The notes under the pieces were generated by a model. The model saw only the letters and a list, made by a program, of their open reading frames with translations. It had not been told where the DNA came from and made no database searches. A stretch of DNA of 64,000 nt from Eubacteriales bacterium (GTDB lineage Bacteria; Bacillota; Clostridia; Oscillospirales; Oscillospiraceae), in the NCBI GenBank assembly GCA_030539285.1, contig JAUNSH010000001.1, forward strand, positions 56,482-120,481. The letters are read 5' to 3'. Position 1 is the first letter of the stretch. Each line of letters opens with the position of its first letter. A program made the position numbers and the translations under genes. Shown one piece after another: positions 1-8,122 of this stretch.

Positions 1-651
1 CAGGGTGTAGGTCTCCCCGATGAACAGCAGGGGCAGAACAAACAGGCACACGCCCGCCAGCACCGCCTTTGGCAGGGACAGCCCCCGGAAGAAGGGCATG
101 GCCGGGGCGATCATCAGCACCTGATAGGCAAGAAACAGCCGCCACTCGCTGAAGACCGCTTCCCCGTCCAGCAGATAATGGAGCTTCTCGAAGAAATACT
201 GAAACAGGGCCATGGCCGGCGGGTAGGACTGATAGTAGATGCCGGAGGCGGGATTGGCAGCAAAATCGCCCAGTTCCACCATTTTCCGCACGCACAGCTG
301 CCAGTGGGAAAAATCGTCCCAGCCAGTGGACAGCATTCCATAATCCCCCAGCATCAGCATGAGGAACATGCCGCAGAAAACGGCGAAGGCCGGAGTCAGC
401 ATATTTTTTACCAGCTGCTTTCCCCCGCCTTTGACTACCCGCCAAAGGCCGCAGGCCCAGAAGCAGACCGCTGCCAGTAAAACGGCGTACACACCGGCGC
501 TCAGCAGGCCCACCGCGCCGAACAGGAACAAAACGAGGACGATCCCCATGCAGGTCATGGGCAGGATCTCCTCGAATTTCCGTCCGAACCGCGCCGCGGC
601 GAATACGCTGCCGGACAGCAGCACCCAGAGGAACAGGCCGGTATCAAGCAT
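1..651 (-). CDS. Polytopic membrane protein, GT-C glycosyltransferase-like, C-terminus cut by window edge
   Basis: The reverse strand is open from an ATG at 651 to the window edge (217 codons, no stop), so the C-terminus is missing. The protein is strongly hydrophobic, with several predicted membrane helices. After the first helices it carries a WDDFSHW segment (about residue 125) followed by an aromatic YYQSYPP segment. An acidic pair just after early helices resembles the first extracytoplasmic loop of GT-C fold, lipid-linked-sugar glycosyltransferases. It starts 21 bases after the fcl stop and is probably the third gene of a gmd-fcl operon, so a role in building or transferring a fucose-containing surface glycan is likely. 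The family was not identified with certainty; an O-antigen ligase or polymerase-like protein is the main alternative. Confidence 0.7.
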   Translation of the reverse strand, partial: MLDTGLFLWVLLSGSVFAAARFGRKFEEILPMTCMGIVLVLFLFGAVGLLSAGVYAVLLAAVCFWACGLWRVVKGGGKQLVKNMLTPAFAVFCGMFLMLMLGDYGMLSTGWDDFSHWQLCVRKMVELGDFAANPASGIYYQSYPPAMALFQYFFEKLHYLLDGEAVFSEWRLFLAYQVLMIAPAMPFFRGLSLPKAVLAGVCLFVLPLLFIGETYTL

Positions 652-672
652 AGCTTAAGCTCTCCAATCAAT

Positions 673-1617
673 TTATCGTTCCGCCCGCATGGGGTTGTTC
701 AGGAAATCCTCGTAAGAAAGACGGATACCGTCTTCCAGTTCCGTCTTGTAGGTCCATCCCAGAGCGGTAGCCTTGGACACATCCAAAAGCTTTCTGGGGG
801 TGCCGTTGGGCTTGGTGGTGTCCCATTTGATCTCGCCCTCGAAGCCCACGACCTTCGCCACCAGCTCCGTCAGCTCCTTGATGGTCAGCTCTTTCCCCGT
901 GCCGGCATTGACCGTCTCGTCGCCGGAGTAGTTGTTCATCAGGAACACGCAGAGATTTGCCAGATCGTCCACATACAGGAACTCCCGCAGGGGGCTGCCG
1001 TCGCCCCAGCAGGTGACCTCGGTCTTCCCCTCTGCCTTGGCCTCGTGGAAGCGCCGAATGAGCGCGGGCAGCACGTGGCTGTGGGTGGGATGGTAGTTGT
1101 CGTTGGGGCCGTAGAGATTGGTGGGCATAACGGAAATGTAGTCCGTACCATACTGCTTGTTCAGGAATTCGCAGTATTTAAGGCCGCTGATCTTGGCGAG
1201 AGCGTATGCCTCGTTGGTCTTTTCCAGCTCAGAGGTCAGCAGACAGCTTTCCTTCATAGGCTGAGGGGCCATCCGGGGATAGATGCAGGAGGAGCCAAGG
1301 AATTCCAGCTTCTTGCAGCCGTTTTTCCAGGCGGAGTGGATGACGTTCATCTCCAGAATCATGTTGTCGTACATGAAGTCTGCCAGGGCGTTCTGGTTGG
1401 CAACGATGCCGCCCACCTTGGCGGCGGCGAGGAACACATACTCCGGCTTTTCCGCTTCAAAGAACGCTTCCACCTGATCCTGCCGGGTCAGATCCAGCTC
1501 CTTGTGGGTGCGGGTGATGATATTGTTGTAGCCCTGCCGGTTCAGCTCCCGGACGATGGCGGAACCTACCATGCCCCGGTGGCCCGCCACGTAAATTTTC
1601 GCGTTTTTCTCCATCAT
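673..1617 (-). CDS. fcl: GDP-L-fucose synthase
   Basis: This enzyme (GDP-4-keto-6-deoxy-D-mannose epimerase/reductase) makes GDP-L-fucose with NADPH in the cytoplasm. The 314-residue protein is a full-length extended SDR enzyme. It has the GHRGMVG dinucleotide-binding loop at residues 12-18, the GSSCIYP segment near 108-114, and the catalytic YxxxK pair Tyr138/Lys142. The start codon overlaps the gmd stop in an ATGA arrangement, giving translational coupling; a second ATG follows immediately, so the start could be one codon later. With gmd it forms the complete two-step route from GDP-mannose to GDP-fucose, presumably for the surface glycan built by neighbouring genes. Confidence 0.95.
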   Translation of the reverse strand: MMEKNAKIYVAGHRGMVGSAIVRELNRQGYNNIITRTHKELDLTRQDQVEAFFEAEKPEYVFLAAAKVGGIVANQNALADFMYDNMILEMNVIHSAWKNGCKKLEFLGSSCIYPRMAPQPMKESCLLTSELEKTNEAYALAKISGLKYCEFLNKQYGTDYISVMPTNLYGPNDNYHPTHSHVLPALIRRFHEAKAEGKTEVTCWGDGSPLREFLYVDDLANLCVFLMNNYSGDETVNAGTGKELTIKELTELVAKVVGFEGEIKWDTTKPNGTPRKLLDVSKATALGWTYKTELEDGIRLSYEDFLNNPMRAER

Positions 1618-2666
1618 TCGGCACCAGCCTCCTTCAAGGCACGCTCCCGCATTGCCAGCTTCCGGTCATGCACGGCCATAATGCGCACCAGTTCCTCATA
1701 GCTGGTCTTCTGGGGATTCCAGCCCAGTACGGTTTTCGCCTTGGTGGGATCGCCCCACAGGTTGTCCACGTCGGTGGGACGGAACCACTGGGGATTGACG
1801 GAAACCAGCAGCTTGCCGGTGTCCGCGTCGTAGCCCTTCTCGTCCAGCCCGGTGCCCTCCCAGCGGATGGTCATTCCATTGGCGGCGAAGGCCTTTTCGG
1901 TAAAGTCCCGGACGGTGTGCTGCTCGCCGGTGGCGATGACAAAATCCTCAGGCGTCTCGTGCTGCAAAATCATCCACATACACTCGACGTAATCTTTTGC
2001 GTAGCCCCAGTCCCGCAGGGAGTCCATGTTGCCCAGCTCCAGATGGTCCTGCAAGCCCTCAGCGATCCGGCCCGCAGCCAGGGTGATCTTCCGGGTGACA
2101 AAATTTTCGCCCCGGCGCTCGGACTCGTGGTTAAACAGGATGCCGTTGACGGCGAACATGCCGTAGGCCTCCCGGTACTCCTTGGTGATCCAGAAGCCGT
2201 ACTGCTTGGCGACGGCGTAGGGGGAATAGGGATGGAAAGGAGTGGTTTCCCGCTGGGGAACTTCCTCGACTTTGCCGAACAGCTCGGAGGTAGACGCCTG
2301 ATAGAATTTGGTCTTCTTGGTCAGCCCCAGAATCCGGCAGGCTTCCAGGATCCGCAGAACGCCCAGCGCGTCCACGTCACCGGAGTATTCCGGCACGTCG
2401 AAGGACACCTGCACGTGGGACTGGGCCGCCAGATTATAGATCTCGTCGGGCTGGACAAGGGAAATCACACGGATGAGGGAAGAAGAATCGGACAAGTCCC
2501 CATCGTGAAGATGGATTTTATCCAGAATGTGGTCGATTCTCGCGGTGTTGGCGAGGGATGCCCGGCGGACGATGCCGTGGACCTCATAGTCCTTTTCCAG
2601 CAGAAATTCCGCAAGATACGAGCCGTCCTGACCGGTGATGCCGGTGATCAGCGCAACTTTAGACAT
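1614..2666 (-). CDS. gmd: GDP-mannose 4,6-dehydratase
   Basis: Converts GDP-D-mannose to GDP-4-keto-6-deoxy-D-mannose, the first committed step to GDP-fucose. The 350-residue protein has the N-terminal GITGQDGSY motif, and the dehydratase catalytic residues are all visible: Thr126 and Glu128 in QASTSELFG, then Tyr150 and Lys154 in YAVAK. The length is normal for the family. It is first in a reverse-strand operon with fcl (4-base overlap) and the membrane protein at the window edge. A consensus-like promoter lies 85-110 bases upstream. Confidence 0.96.
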   Translation of the reverse strand: MSKVALITGITGQDGSYLAEFLLEKDYEVHGIVRRASLANTARIDHILDKIHLHDGDLSDSSSLIRVISLVQPDEIYNLAAQSHVQVSFDVPEYSGDVDALGVLRILEACRILGLTKKTKFYQASTSELFGKVEEVPQRETTPFHPYSPYAVAKQYGFWITKEYREAYGMFAVNGILFNHESERRGENFVTRKITLAAGRIAEGLQDHLELGNMDSLRDWGYAKDYVECMWMILQHETPEDFVIATGEQHTVRDFTEKAFAANGMTIRWEGTGLDEKGYDADTGKLLVSVNPQWFRPTDVDNLWGDPTKAKTVLGWNPQKTSYEELVRIMAVHDRKLAMRERALKEAGAE

Positions 2667-2749
2667 AAATTATCCTCCAAATCAAAAATATCGCAATCGC
2701 CCCGGGGCGAAAAAAGGCGCAATTGGGCCTGTTATAGCATAGCTAGGTT

Positions 2750-2778
2750 ATCATACCGCATTTTCACCCGAAAATCAA
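2750..2778 (-). promoter_or_regulatory. Probable sigma-A promoter of gmd-fcl operon
   Basis: On the reverse strand, TTGATT (2778-2773) is followed after 17 bases by TATGAT (2755-2750). The -10 box is preceded by GCGG rather than a perfect TGn extension. It lies upstream of gmd with no other candidate nearby. Motif reading only. Confidence 0.5.
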
Positions 2779-2833
2779 TCACCATTGCGGGAAAAGCGGC
2801 CCTTCCGGGCTTTTCTTTTGGGCCGGGCTGTGG

Positions 2834-2839
2834 TATACT
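2834..2839 (+). promoter_or_regulatory. Candidate extended -10 promoter (TGGTATACT) upstream of rRNA methyltransferase gene
   Basis: TATACT preceded by TGG forms an extended -10 element on the forward strand, about 210 bases upstream of the methyltransferase start. The whole 2667-3051 gap has no credible gene; it holds this element, the gmd promoter on the other strand, and the palindromic repeat at 2864-3015. The repeat would lie in the 5' untranslated RNA if this promoter is used. Confidence 0.35.
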
Positions 2840-2863
2840 GGCGTGGAATTAACCATAACGCAT

Positions 2864-3015
2864 CGTAGGGCGGAGTCATGACTCCGCCGACCCGGTATCG
2901 ATGATACAAGGCCTGCGACGAATGGGGATTGTCGGATAAGGGCCTGCCCATTATCGTTGGACGATAGGCCCAAGGGATAGGTTACGTGGTCGGCGGGGGC
3001 AAGCCCCCGCCCTAC
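2864..3015. repeat. Palindromic intergenic repeat, family A (CGTAGGGC...GCCCTAC ends), complete copy
   Basis: About 150 bases bounded by inverted CGTAGGGC and GCCCTAC ends. Each end is itself a hairpin: a perfect 20-base palindrome at 2869-2888 (arms GGCGGAGTCA and TGACTCCGCC) and GGCGGGGGC/GCCCCCGCC at 2992-3011. TAACG occurs just outside both ends and may be a target-site duplication. There is no coding content. The ends match copies near 13915, 27981, 40649, 46321 and 56084, which suggests a non-autonomous MITE-like or REP-like element. Confidence 0.7.
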
Positions 3016-3051
3016 AATAACGTGAAATGAATGCCGAAAAGGATGAACGAT

Positions 3052-4281
3052 ATGAAAGCAGAACGGAGCTACCCCAAATTTATCATCACCGCCAAGGGAA
3101 CCCGCTGGGTGGAGCAAGGCCACCCCTGGATCTATGAAGGAGAAGTCCTCCGGGAAGAGGGAGCCTGCGAAAACGGCGCGCTGGCCGACGCGGTCAGCGA
3201 AAAAGGCAAATACCTCGGCACCGGCTTTGTGAGCCGCCACAGTAAAATTCGCCTGCGGCTCCTGTCCCACAACGCCAACGACCGCTTTGACGAAAGCTTC
3301 TGGCAGCGCCGCGTTCAATACGCCTGGGACTACCGCAAGACCGTCATGGGCAGCGACATTTCCTGCTGCCGCGTCATTTTCGGAGAGGCCGACGGCTTTC
3401 CGGGACTGACCGTGGACCGCTTCTCCGACATTCTCGTGACCCAGACCCTGTCCATGGGCATGGAGAAGGTCAAGGATATTGTGTTCCCGTTGCTTGCCAA
3501 GGTCCTGCGGGCCGACGGTCAGGACATCCGGGGCATCTATGAGCGCAACGACGTAGCCATCCGGGAGCTGGAGGGCCTGACCCAGAACAAGGGCTGGTAT
3601 CCCCTGCCCGGCGAAACGCCCCCGGAAAGCACCGTGACGGAGATCTGCGAAAACGGCATTTTCTACCGGGTGGACGTGGAAAACGGGCAGAAAACCGGGT
3701 TTTTCCTTGACCAGAAGTACAACCGTCTGGCCGTTGCGAAGCTGGCAAAGGGCAAGCGGGTCCTGGACTGCTTCACCCACACCGGCTCCTTTGCCCTGAA
3801 CGCCGCCATGGGCGGGGCAGAGCACGTCACCGCCGTGGACATCTCCGCTTCCGCCATCGAAATGGCAAAGGCCAACGCTGCCCGGAACGGCCTGACCGAC
3901 CGAATGGATTTTGTGGTGGCGGATGTCTTTGACCTGCTGCCGGAGCTGGCCGCCAAGGGCAAGGCCCCCTACGATTTCATCATTCTGGACCCGCCCGCCT
4001 TTACAAAGTCCCGGAAGACCGTGGGCAGCGCCCAGCGGGGCTACAAGGAAATCAACCTGCGGGCGCTGAAGCTGCTGCCCCGGGGCGGCTATTTCGCCAC
4101 GGCGTCCTGCAGCCACTTCATGCCCTCGGAGCTGTTCGTGAAGATGCTGCGCTCGGCAGCGCTGGACGCGGGGGTGGAGCTGCGGCAGATCGAAGCCCGC
4201 CAGCAGGCTCCCGACCACCCCATCCTCTGGAACGTGCCGGAGACCGATTACCTGAAATTCTACATTTTTCAGGTGGTGTAA
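3052..4281 (+). CDS. Class I SAM-dependent rRNA methyltransferase, RlmI-like (PUA domain)
   Basis: Probable 23S rRNA cytosine-C5 methyltransferase of the RlmI family. The N-terminus has a PUA-type segment (RWVEQGHPWIYEGEV). The centre has the family motif GQKTGFFLDQ, followed by the SAM-binding region around LDCFTHTGSFAL. The C-terminal half has DPPAFTKS and TASCSHF, the expected catalytic motif and nucleophile-type cysteine. An upstream ATG at 3031 is in frame, but AAAGG lies at a good distance from the ATG at 3052, so 3052 is preferred (409 residues). It stands alone between the gmd operon (divergent) and the glycan genes. The exact rRNA target cannot be read from sequence. Confidence 0.9.
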   Translation: MKAERSYPKFIITAKGTRWVEQGHPWIYEGEVLREEGACENGALADAVSEKGKYLGTGFVSRHSKIRLRLLSHNANDRFDESFWQRRVQYAWDYRKTVMGSDISCCRVIFGEADGFPGLTVDRFSDILVTQTLSMGMEKVKDIVFPLLAKVLRADGQDIRGIYERNDVAIRELEGLTQNKGWYPLPGETPPESTVTEICENGIFYRVDVENGQKTGFFLDQKYNRLAVAKLAKGKRVLDCFTHTGSFALNAAMGGAEHVTAVDISASAIEMAKANAARNGLTDRMDFVVADVFDLLPELAAKGKAPYDFIILDPPAFTKSRKTVGSAQRGYKEINLRALKLLPRGGYFATASCSHFMPSELFVKMLRSAALDAGVELRQIEARQQAPDHPILWNVPETDYLKFYIFQVV

Positions 4282-4293
4282 AAGTGAAAGGGC

Positions 4294-4323
4294 TTGCTTT
4301 TGTAACGGCACATATGGTATGAT
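4294..4323 (+). promoter_or_regulatory. Probable promoter with extended -10 upstream of GT4 gene
   Basis: TTGCTT at 4294-4299 is followed after 18 bases by TATGAT at 4318-4323, preceded by TGG (extended -10). It sits between the methyltransferase stop and the glycosyltransferase start at 4408, so the glycan operon can be transcribed independently. Confidence 0.55.
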
Positions 4324-4407
4324 GAAAACACAATCGATGTGCTCATACTGGTTTTTGACCTTTTTTCAGGCCGCTGTATAAACAGCCTAAGGCATCAAGG
4401 AGAAGCC

Positions 4408-5496
4408 ATGAATATCTTGTTTGACCACCAAATCTTTTTTGAACAGCGGATCGGCGGTGTATCCCGGTATCACATAGAACTTGCCAGAAGTTTGGAACAG
4501 GTCTGCGCGGATCATGTGGACATCCCCGTTCCCATCGTCCTCAACGCCTATCTGGCGGATTACACGCACAGAAAGCTCCGCACATCCGTCCCTGACAGCC
4601 TTTCCCGGCGGCTCTACCAGCTCACTACCCTTGCTCTGGATTGGAAGCTGCGGCGGGAACAATACGATATCGTGCATCTGACGTGGTATAAGCCCCGGGT
4701 GCTTCAGGCCTGCCGCGGTCAGAAAACGGTGATCACCATTCACGACATGGTGCAGGAAATTTTCGGCATCGACCCGGTGACGGTGGAACGCAAAAAATAC
4801 GCCGCCCATCAGGCCGACGGGATCATTGCCATTTCCGAAAGCACCAAGCGGGACATTCTGAAATTCTACCCGGATATTCCCGAAGACAAAATTAAAGTCA
4901 TATACCATGGCACCAACCACCTTGGGCAGGCCGTGCGCCCGTCCTCCTTCCCGGTGCCCGAAAAATACCTGCTGTTCGTCGGCAGACGGGATGGCTACAA
5001 AAACGCCGCTTTCCTGATGGAGAACCTGGCGTCCCTTCTCAAGGAGCGGACGGATCTGCATCTGGTGTTTGCCGGCGGCGGTGCCTTTACCCAGCAGGAA
5101 GAGACGCTGCTGGGCCAACTGGAAATTCGTGACCGGGTCTTACAGGAAACCGTGTCCGACGGAGAGCTTGCATGGCTCTACCAAAACGCAGTGTGCTTCC
5201 TGTATCCGTCAAAATACGAGGGCTTCGGCTTCCCCATTCTGGAAGCCTTTGACAATCGCTGTCCGGTTCTGTGCAGCAACGCCAGCTGCCTGCCGGAGGT
5301 AGGCGGAGACGCGGTGCTGTACTTCTCCCCAGAGGACGGCGGGGAACTGCGGGACCGGGTCAATGCCATCATCTCAGACGGCGAGCTTCGCAGACAGTAT
5401 ATCCAGAGGGGAGCGGAGCGGGTCAAACTGTTCACCTGGGAGGAAACCGCCCGAAAAACCAGCACGTTTTACAAAAAAATCGCGGGACAGGAGTAA
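4408..5496 (+). CDS. Glycosyltransferase family 4 (GT-B fold)
   Basis: Retaining GT-B glycosyltransferase, expected to transfer a sugar from a nucleotide-sugar to a growing glycan at the cytoplasmic membrane face. The N-terminal domain begins with MNILFDHQIF and contains HLTWYKP; the C-terminal donor domain has the family 4 signature YEGFGFPILEAF with its spaced glutamates. An upstream in-frame ATG exists at 4339, but AAGGAG directly precedes the ATG at 4408, so this start is used (362 residues). It is followed 3 bases later by an acyltransferase and then the GT-D-like gene, making a small glycan-modification operon. Donor and acceptor are unknown. Confidence 0.88.
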   Translation: MNILFDHQIFFEQRIGGVSRYHIELARSLEQVCADHVDIPVPIVLNAYLADYTHRKLRTSVPDSLSRRLYQLTTLALDWKLRREQYDIVHLTWYKPRVLQACRGQKTVITIHDMVQEIFGIDPVTVERKKYAAHQADGIIAISESTKRDILKFYPDIPEDKIKVIYHGTNHLGQAVRPSSFPVPEKYLLFVGRRDGYKNAAFLMENLASLLKERTDLHLVFAGGGAFTQQEETLLGQLEIRDRVLQETVSDGELAWLYQNAVCFLYPSKYEGFGFPILEAFDNRCPVLCSNASCLPEVGGDAVLYFSPEDGGELRDRVNAIISDGELRRQYIQRGAERVKLFTWEETARKTSTFYKKIAGQE

Positions 5497-5499
5497 GTC

Positions 5500-6120
5500 A
5501 TGCCAATTCGGAAGCTGTATCGCGCGTATCAGCAGAAAAAAGCACGCCGGAGGATCGCGCCCTATGTCCGCCTGTCCGGGGATTCCCATTACGGCGGCGG
5601 CTTCTCCGTGGATCTGCGGGAGCCGCAGGACGGCCACATCTATCTGAGCGTGGGTGCCCACTGTGTTGTGGACGGAAGCTTTGTATTTGAGAGCAGAGGC
5701 GGAAGTGTATCCGTCGGAGACCGGGTATTTATCGGAAGCAGCACCTTTATCTCCATAAACCACATTGAGATCGAGGATGACGTCTCCATCGCCTGGAACT
5801 GCCTGTTCTATGACCACAATTCCCACAGTGTCAATTGGGAGGAGCGGCAGTTTGATACGGAAAAAGTCTATCAGAACCTTTCCTCCGGTCTGCCTTCTCT
5901 GCGGGATAAGGACTGGAGCGTTGTGAAGAATGCCCCCATCCGCATCTGCAAAAAAGCGTGGATCGGGGAAGGGGTAACTGTTCTGAAAGGCGTGACCATC
6001 GGCGAGGGTGCTGTGGTCGGTGCCGGAAGTGTGGTTACAAAGGATGTGGAGCCTTGGACTGTGGTGGCTGGGAATCCGGCACGGACCGTCAGAAAACTTG
6101 AACACCATCCCGACCTGTAA
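5500..6120 (+). CDS. Acyltransferase with left-handed beta-helix (hexapeptide repeats)
   Basis: A 206-residue protein with hexapeptide-repeat character, such as IGEGVTVLKGVTIGEGAV and VVGAGSVVTKDV, ending in VAGNPARTVRKLE. This is typical of the CatB/LacA/WcaF type of sugar O- or N-acetyltransferases that use acetyl-CoA. A histidine-containing loop, FYDHNSHS, around residues 108-115 is a plausible catalytic site. It has a good AGGAG site and begins 3 bases after the GT4 stop. Context suggests acetylation of a sugar in the surface glycan. The N-terminal 20 residues are very basic. Confidence 0.87.
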   Translation: MPIRKLYRAYQQKKARRRIAPYVRLSGDSHYGGGFSVDLREPQDGHIYLSVGAHCVVDGSFVFESRGGSVSVGDRVFIGSSTFISINHIEIEDDVSIAWNCLFYDHNSHSVNWEERQFDTEKVYQNLSSGLPSLRDKDWSVVKNAPIRICKKAWIGEGVTVLKGVTIGEGAVVGAGSVVTKDVEPWTVVAGNPARTVRKLEHHPDL

Positions 6121-6196
6121 GCCAGTTTTTTCCCGTTGGCAAGCAAACAATACAGGCCGCTTTAGCCACAGGCCGAAACTGAGAGGAGTTTACACA

Positions 6197-7159
6197 ATGA
6201 CAAACAAATCCACGTATCTTCGCTATCTGGTCAAGGGGGAGATCCGCGAGTGCGAAAAAAGAGTCTGCTGGAAATTGGGTTTGAAATATAAGGGGCCGTC
6301 AGTCTATGCCGGAATGCCCTACATCCCCATTCCGGAGGCTCAAGTGCATATTAAAAATCGGATTCTTTCTGGTGAACCCTTCGCCGTAGCCCGATACGGC
6401 CTGACAGAACTGAAGGCGTTCTGGCATCAGGATTGTCTTTTCCCGCTGCACTCCGGACTGAAAAAGTCGCTTTTGGACGAGATGTGCTGCAATTCCGGTT
6501 TCTTTCCCCATGATTACCAGAAGATGATTCAGTTTGCGGATTTAATGAAGGAATCCACTTCCCAGATGGATGTCATGTGCATCTGGCACAACCTCATGGA
6601 AGACTACGCCATTGAGACCTATGGAAATCCTGAGATGATCACACATCTTCTGGCGCTGGAACCCTGGTACGCTCCCGAGGAACCATGGACAGCTGCGCTG
6701 GCTGGAAAAAAGGTGCTGCTGATCCACCCATTCCGTGATACCATCCTGAGCCAGTACGAAAAAAGGGAGAAAATTTTTGACAACCCGAATTTCCTGCCGG
6801 AATTCGCCGACCTGCAGGTGCTCAAGGCAGTTCAGACCATCGCCGGAACTCAGGATGAACGGTTTCAGGACTGGTTTGAAGCCCTGGACTGGATGTACGG
6901 TGAAGCCATGAAAATGGATTTCGACATAGCGATCATCGGCTGCGGTGCCTATGGCTTTCCTCTGGCGGCGAAGCTGAAAAAAGCTGGAAAGCAAGTCATC
7001 CACATGGGTGGCGCCACCCAGCTTCTCTTTGGTATCAGAGGAAGCCGCTGGGACGTTGAGCCGGTAGTCCGCGCGCTTTACAACGAATACTGGGTCCACC
7101 CTCTGGCATCCGAAACTCCCGACGGCGCAAAGCTGGTAGAAGGCGGCTGCTACTGGTAA
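6197..7159 (+). CDS. GT-D fold glycosyltransferase-like protein (uncertain)
   Basis: A 320-residue soluble protein that matches, by eye, proteins of polysaccharide clusters related to the DUF1792/GT-D fold. The N-terminal region has FAVARYGLTELKAF, resembling the ARYGDGE substrate-binding motif of GT-D enzymes. The C-terminal third has IIGCGAYGFPLAAKLKKAG followed by HMGGATQLLFGIRG, a strongly patterned Rossmann-like segment. The start at 6197 is chosen because GAGGAG precedes it; earlier in-frame codons overlap the acyltransferase gene. It is third in the glycan operon and is followed by a terminator. A glycosyltransferase role is inferred from motif and context, not proven. Confidence 0.65.
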   Translation: MTNKSTYLRYLVKGEIRECEKRVCWKLGLKYKGPSVYAGMPYIPIPEAQVHIKNRILSGEPFAVARYGLTELKAFWHQDCLFPLHSGLKKSLLDEMCCNSGFFPHDYQKMIQFADLMKESTSQMDVMCIWHNLMEDYAIETYGNPEMITHLLALEPWYAPEEPWTAALAGKKVLLIHPFRDTILSQYEKREKIFDNPNFLPEFADLQVLKAVQTIAGTQDERFQDWFEALDWMYGEAMKMDFDIAIIGCGAYGFPLAAKLKKAGKQVIHMGGATQLLFGIRGSRWDVEPVVRALYNEYWVHPLASETPDGAKLVEGGCYW

Positions 7160-7183
7160 CCCTCAACAGATACCACAATACAA

Positions 7184-7217
7184 AAAGACCGGAGCCTTAC
7201 GGCCCCGGTCTTGCCTT
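7184..7217 (+). terminator. Intrinsic terminator after glycan operon
   Basis: GC-rich hairpin with arms GACCGGAGCC and GGCCCCGGTC and a four-base loop, flanked by A-rich sequence before and T-rich sequence after. It closes the operon 4408-7159. Confidence 0.75.
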
Positions 7218-7268
7218 ATTTCGTCCCCTGCCCGGGCAGCAGGGTTCGTCAATCCTCCCCGGGCGGGC

Positions 7269-7297
7269 TTGCATTTCCCGGATAAGCATGGTATGAT
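7269..7297 (+). promoter_or_regulatory. Probable sigma-A promoter of plsC
   Basis: TTGCAT (7269-7274), 17-base spacer, TATGAT (7292-7297) with TGG before the -10 box. It lies 46 bases upstream of the chosen plsC start, which also argues against the longer reading frame starting at 7269. Confidence 0.6.
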
Positions 7298-7343
7298 AAC
7301 TTCCAGCAAGCAGGCGGGCTGTCCCGCCGGAAAGGAACTCCTC

Positions 7344-8063
7344 ATGAATCGAATCGTTACGATGGTGCTGAAAAACTTAGGCATCGTCCCCGGTGCCTGG
7401 ATGAAGCTCTGCAAATACGCCAAGCACACAGACAACTACCCGGAAATCGAAAAATACCGGCACATCCAGTTTATTTTGAAGCGCGCCGTCACCGGCGGAA
7501 ACATCGAGATGACGGTCACCGGGCAGGAGAACATCCCGGAAGACGGCGGCTTTATGCTGTATTCCAACCATCAGGGTCTGTTCGACGTGCTGGCCATCGC
7601 CGCCACCTGCGACCGGCCCATCGGCGCGGTGCTGAAAAAGGAGCTGTACGACATCCCCTTCCTGCACCAGATCGCCCTGTGCACCAAGTCCTTCGCCATG
7701 GACCGGGAGGACGTGCGCCAGTCCCTGACGGTGATCCAGAACGTCACCGCCGAGGTGAAAAACGGCCGGGCCTACCTGATCTTCCCCGAGGGCACCCGCA
7801 GTCGCAAGGGCAACGAAATGCTGGAATTCCACGGCGGCAGCTTCCGCTGTGCCACCAAGTCCGGCTGTCCCATCGTGCCCATCGCCCTGGTGGACTGCTT
7901 CAAGGTGCTGGACCAGCCCGGCAGCAAGCCGGTGTCCGTGCAGATCCATTACTTACCCCCCATCACCAGTGAAGAGTACGCCGGCATGAAGCCCGCCGAG
8001 GTGGCCGCGCTGGTGAAGGCGCGCATTCAGGAAAAGCTGGACGAATGTCTGGCGGAACAGTAA
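7344..8063 (+). CDS. plsC: 1-acyl-sn-glycerol-3-phosphate acyltransferase
   Basis: Membrane-associated acyltransferase that adds the second acyl chain to lysophosphatidic acid. The 239-residue protein has the PlsC motifs: NHQGLFD with the catalytic His-x4-Asp, FPEGTRS for glycerol-phosphate binding, and PIVPIAL as block IV. A longer frame begins at 7269, but AAGGA before the ATG at 7344 and the promoter overlapping the longer frame favour 7344. It appears monocistronic, ending at a terminator shared with the convergent malic enzyme gene. Confidence 0.93.
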   Translation: MNRIVTMVLKNLGIVPGAWMKLCKYAKHTDNYPEIEKYRHIQFILKRAVTGGNIEMTVTGQENIPEDGGFMLYSNHQGLFDVLAIAATCDRPIGAVLKKELYDIPFLHQIALCTKSFAMDREDVRQSLTVIQNVTAEVKNGRAYLIFPEGTRSRKGNEMLEFHGGSFRCATKSGCPIVPIALVDCFKVLDQPGSKPVSVQIHYLPPITSEEYAGMKPAEVAALVKARIQEKLDECLAEQ

Positions 8064-8069
8064 AAAAAC

Positions 8070-8117
8070 GTCTTCCCCTCTGATTCGGAGTCTTGGTCCG
8101 CATCTTTGGGGAAGACA
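8070..8117. terminator. Bidirectional terminator between plsC and malic enzyme gene
   Basis: Inverted repeat with outer arms GTCTTCCCC and GGGGAAGAC around a roughly 28-base inner segment, located between convergent stops and flanked by A/T-rich runs on both sides. Confidence 0.6.
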
Positions 8118-8122
8118 TTTTA

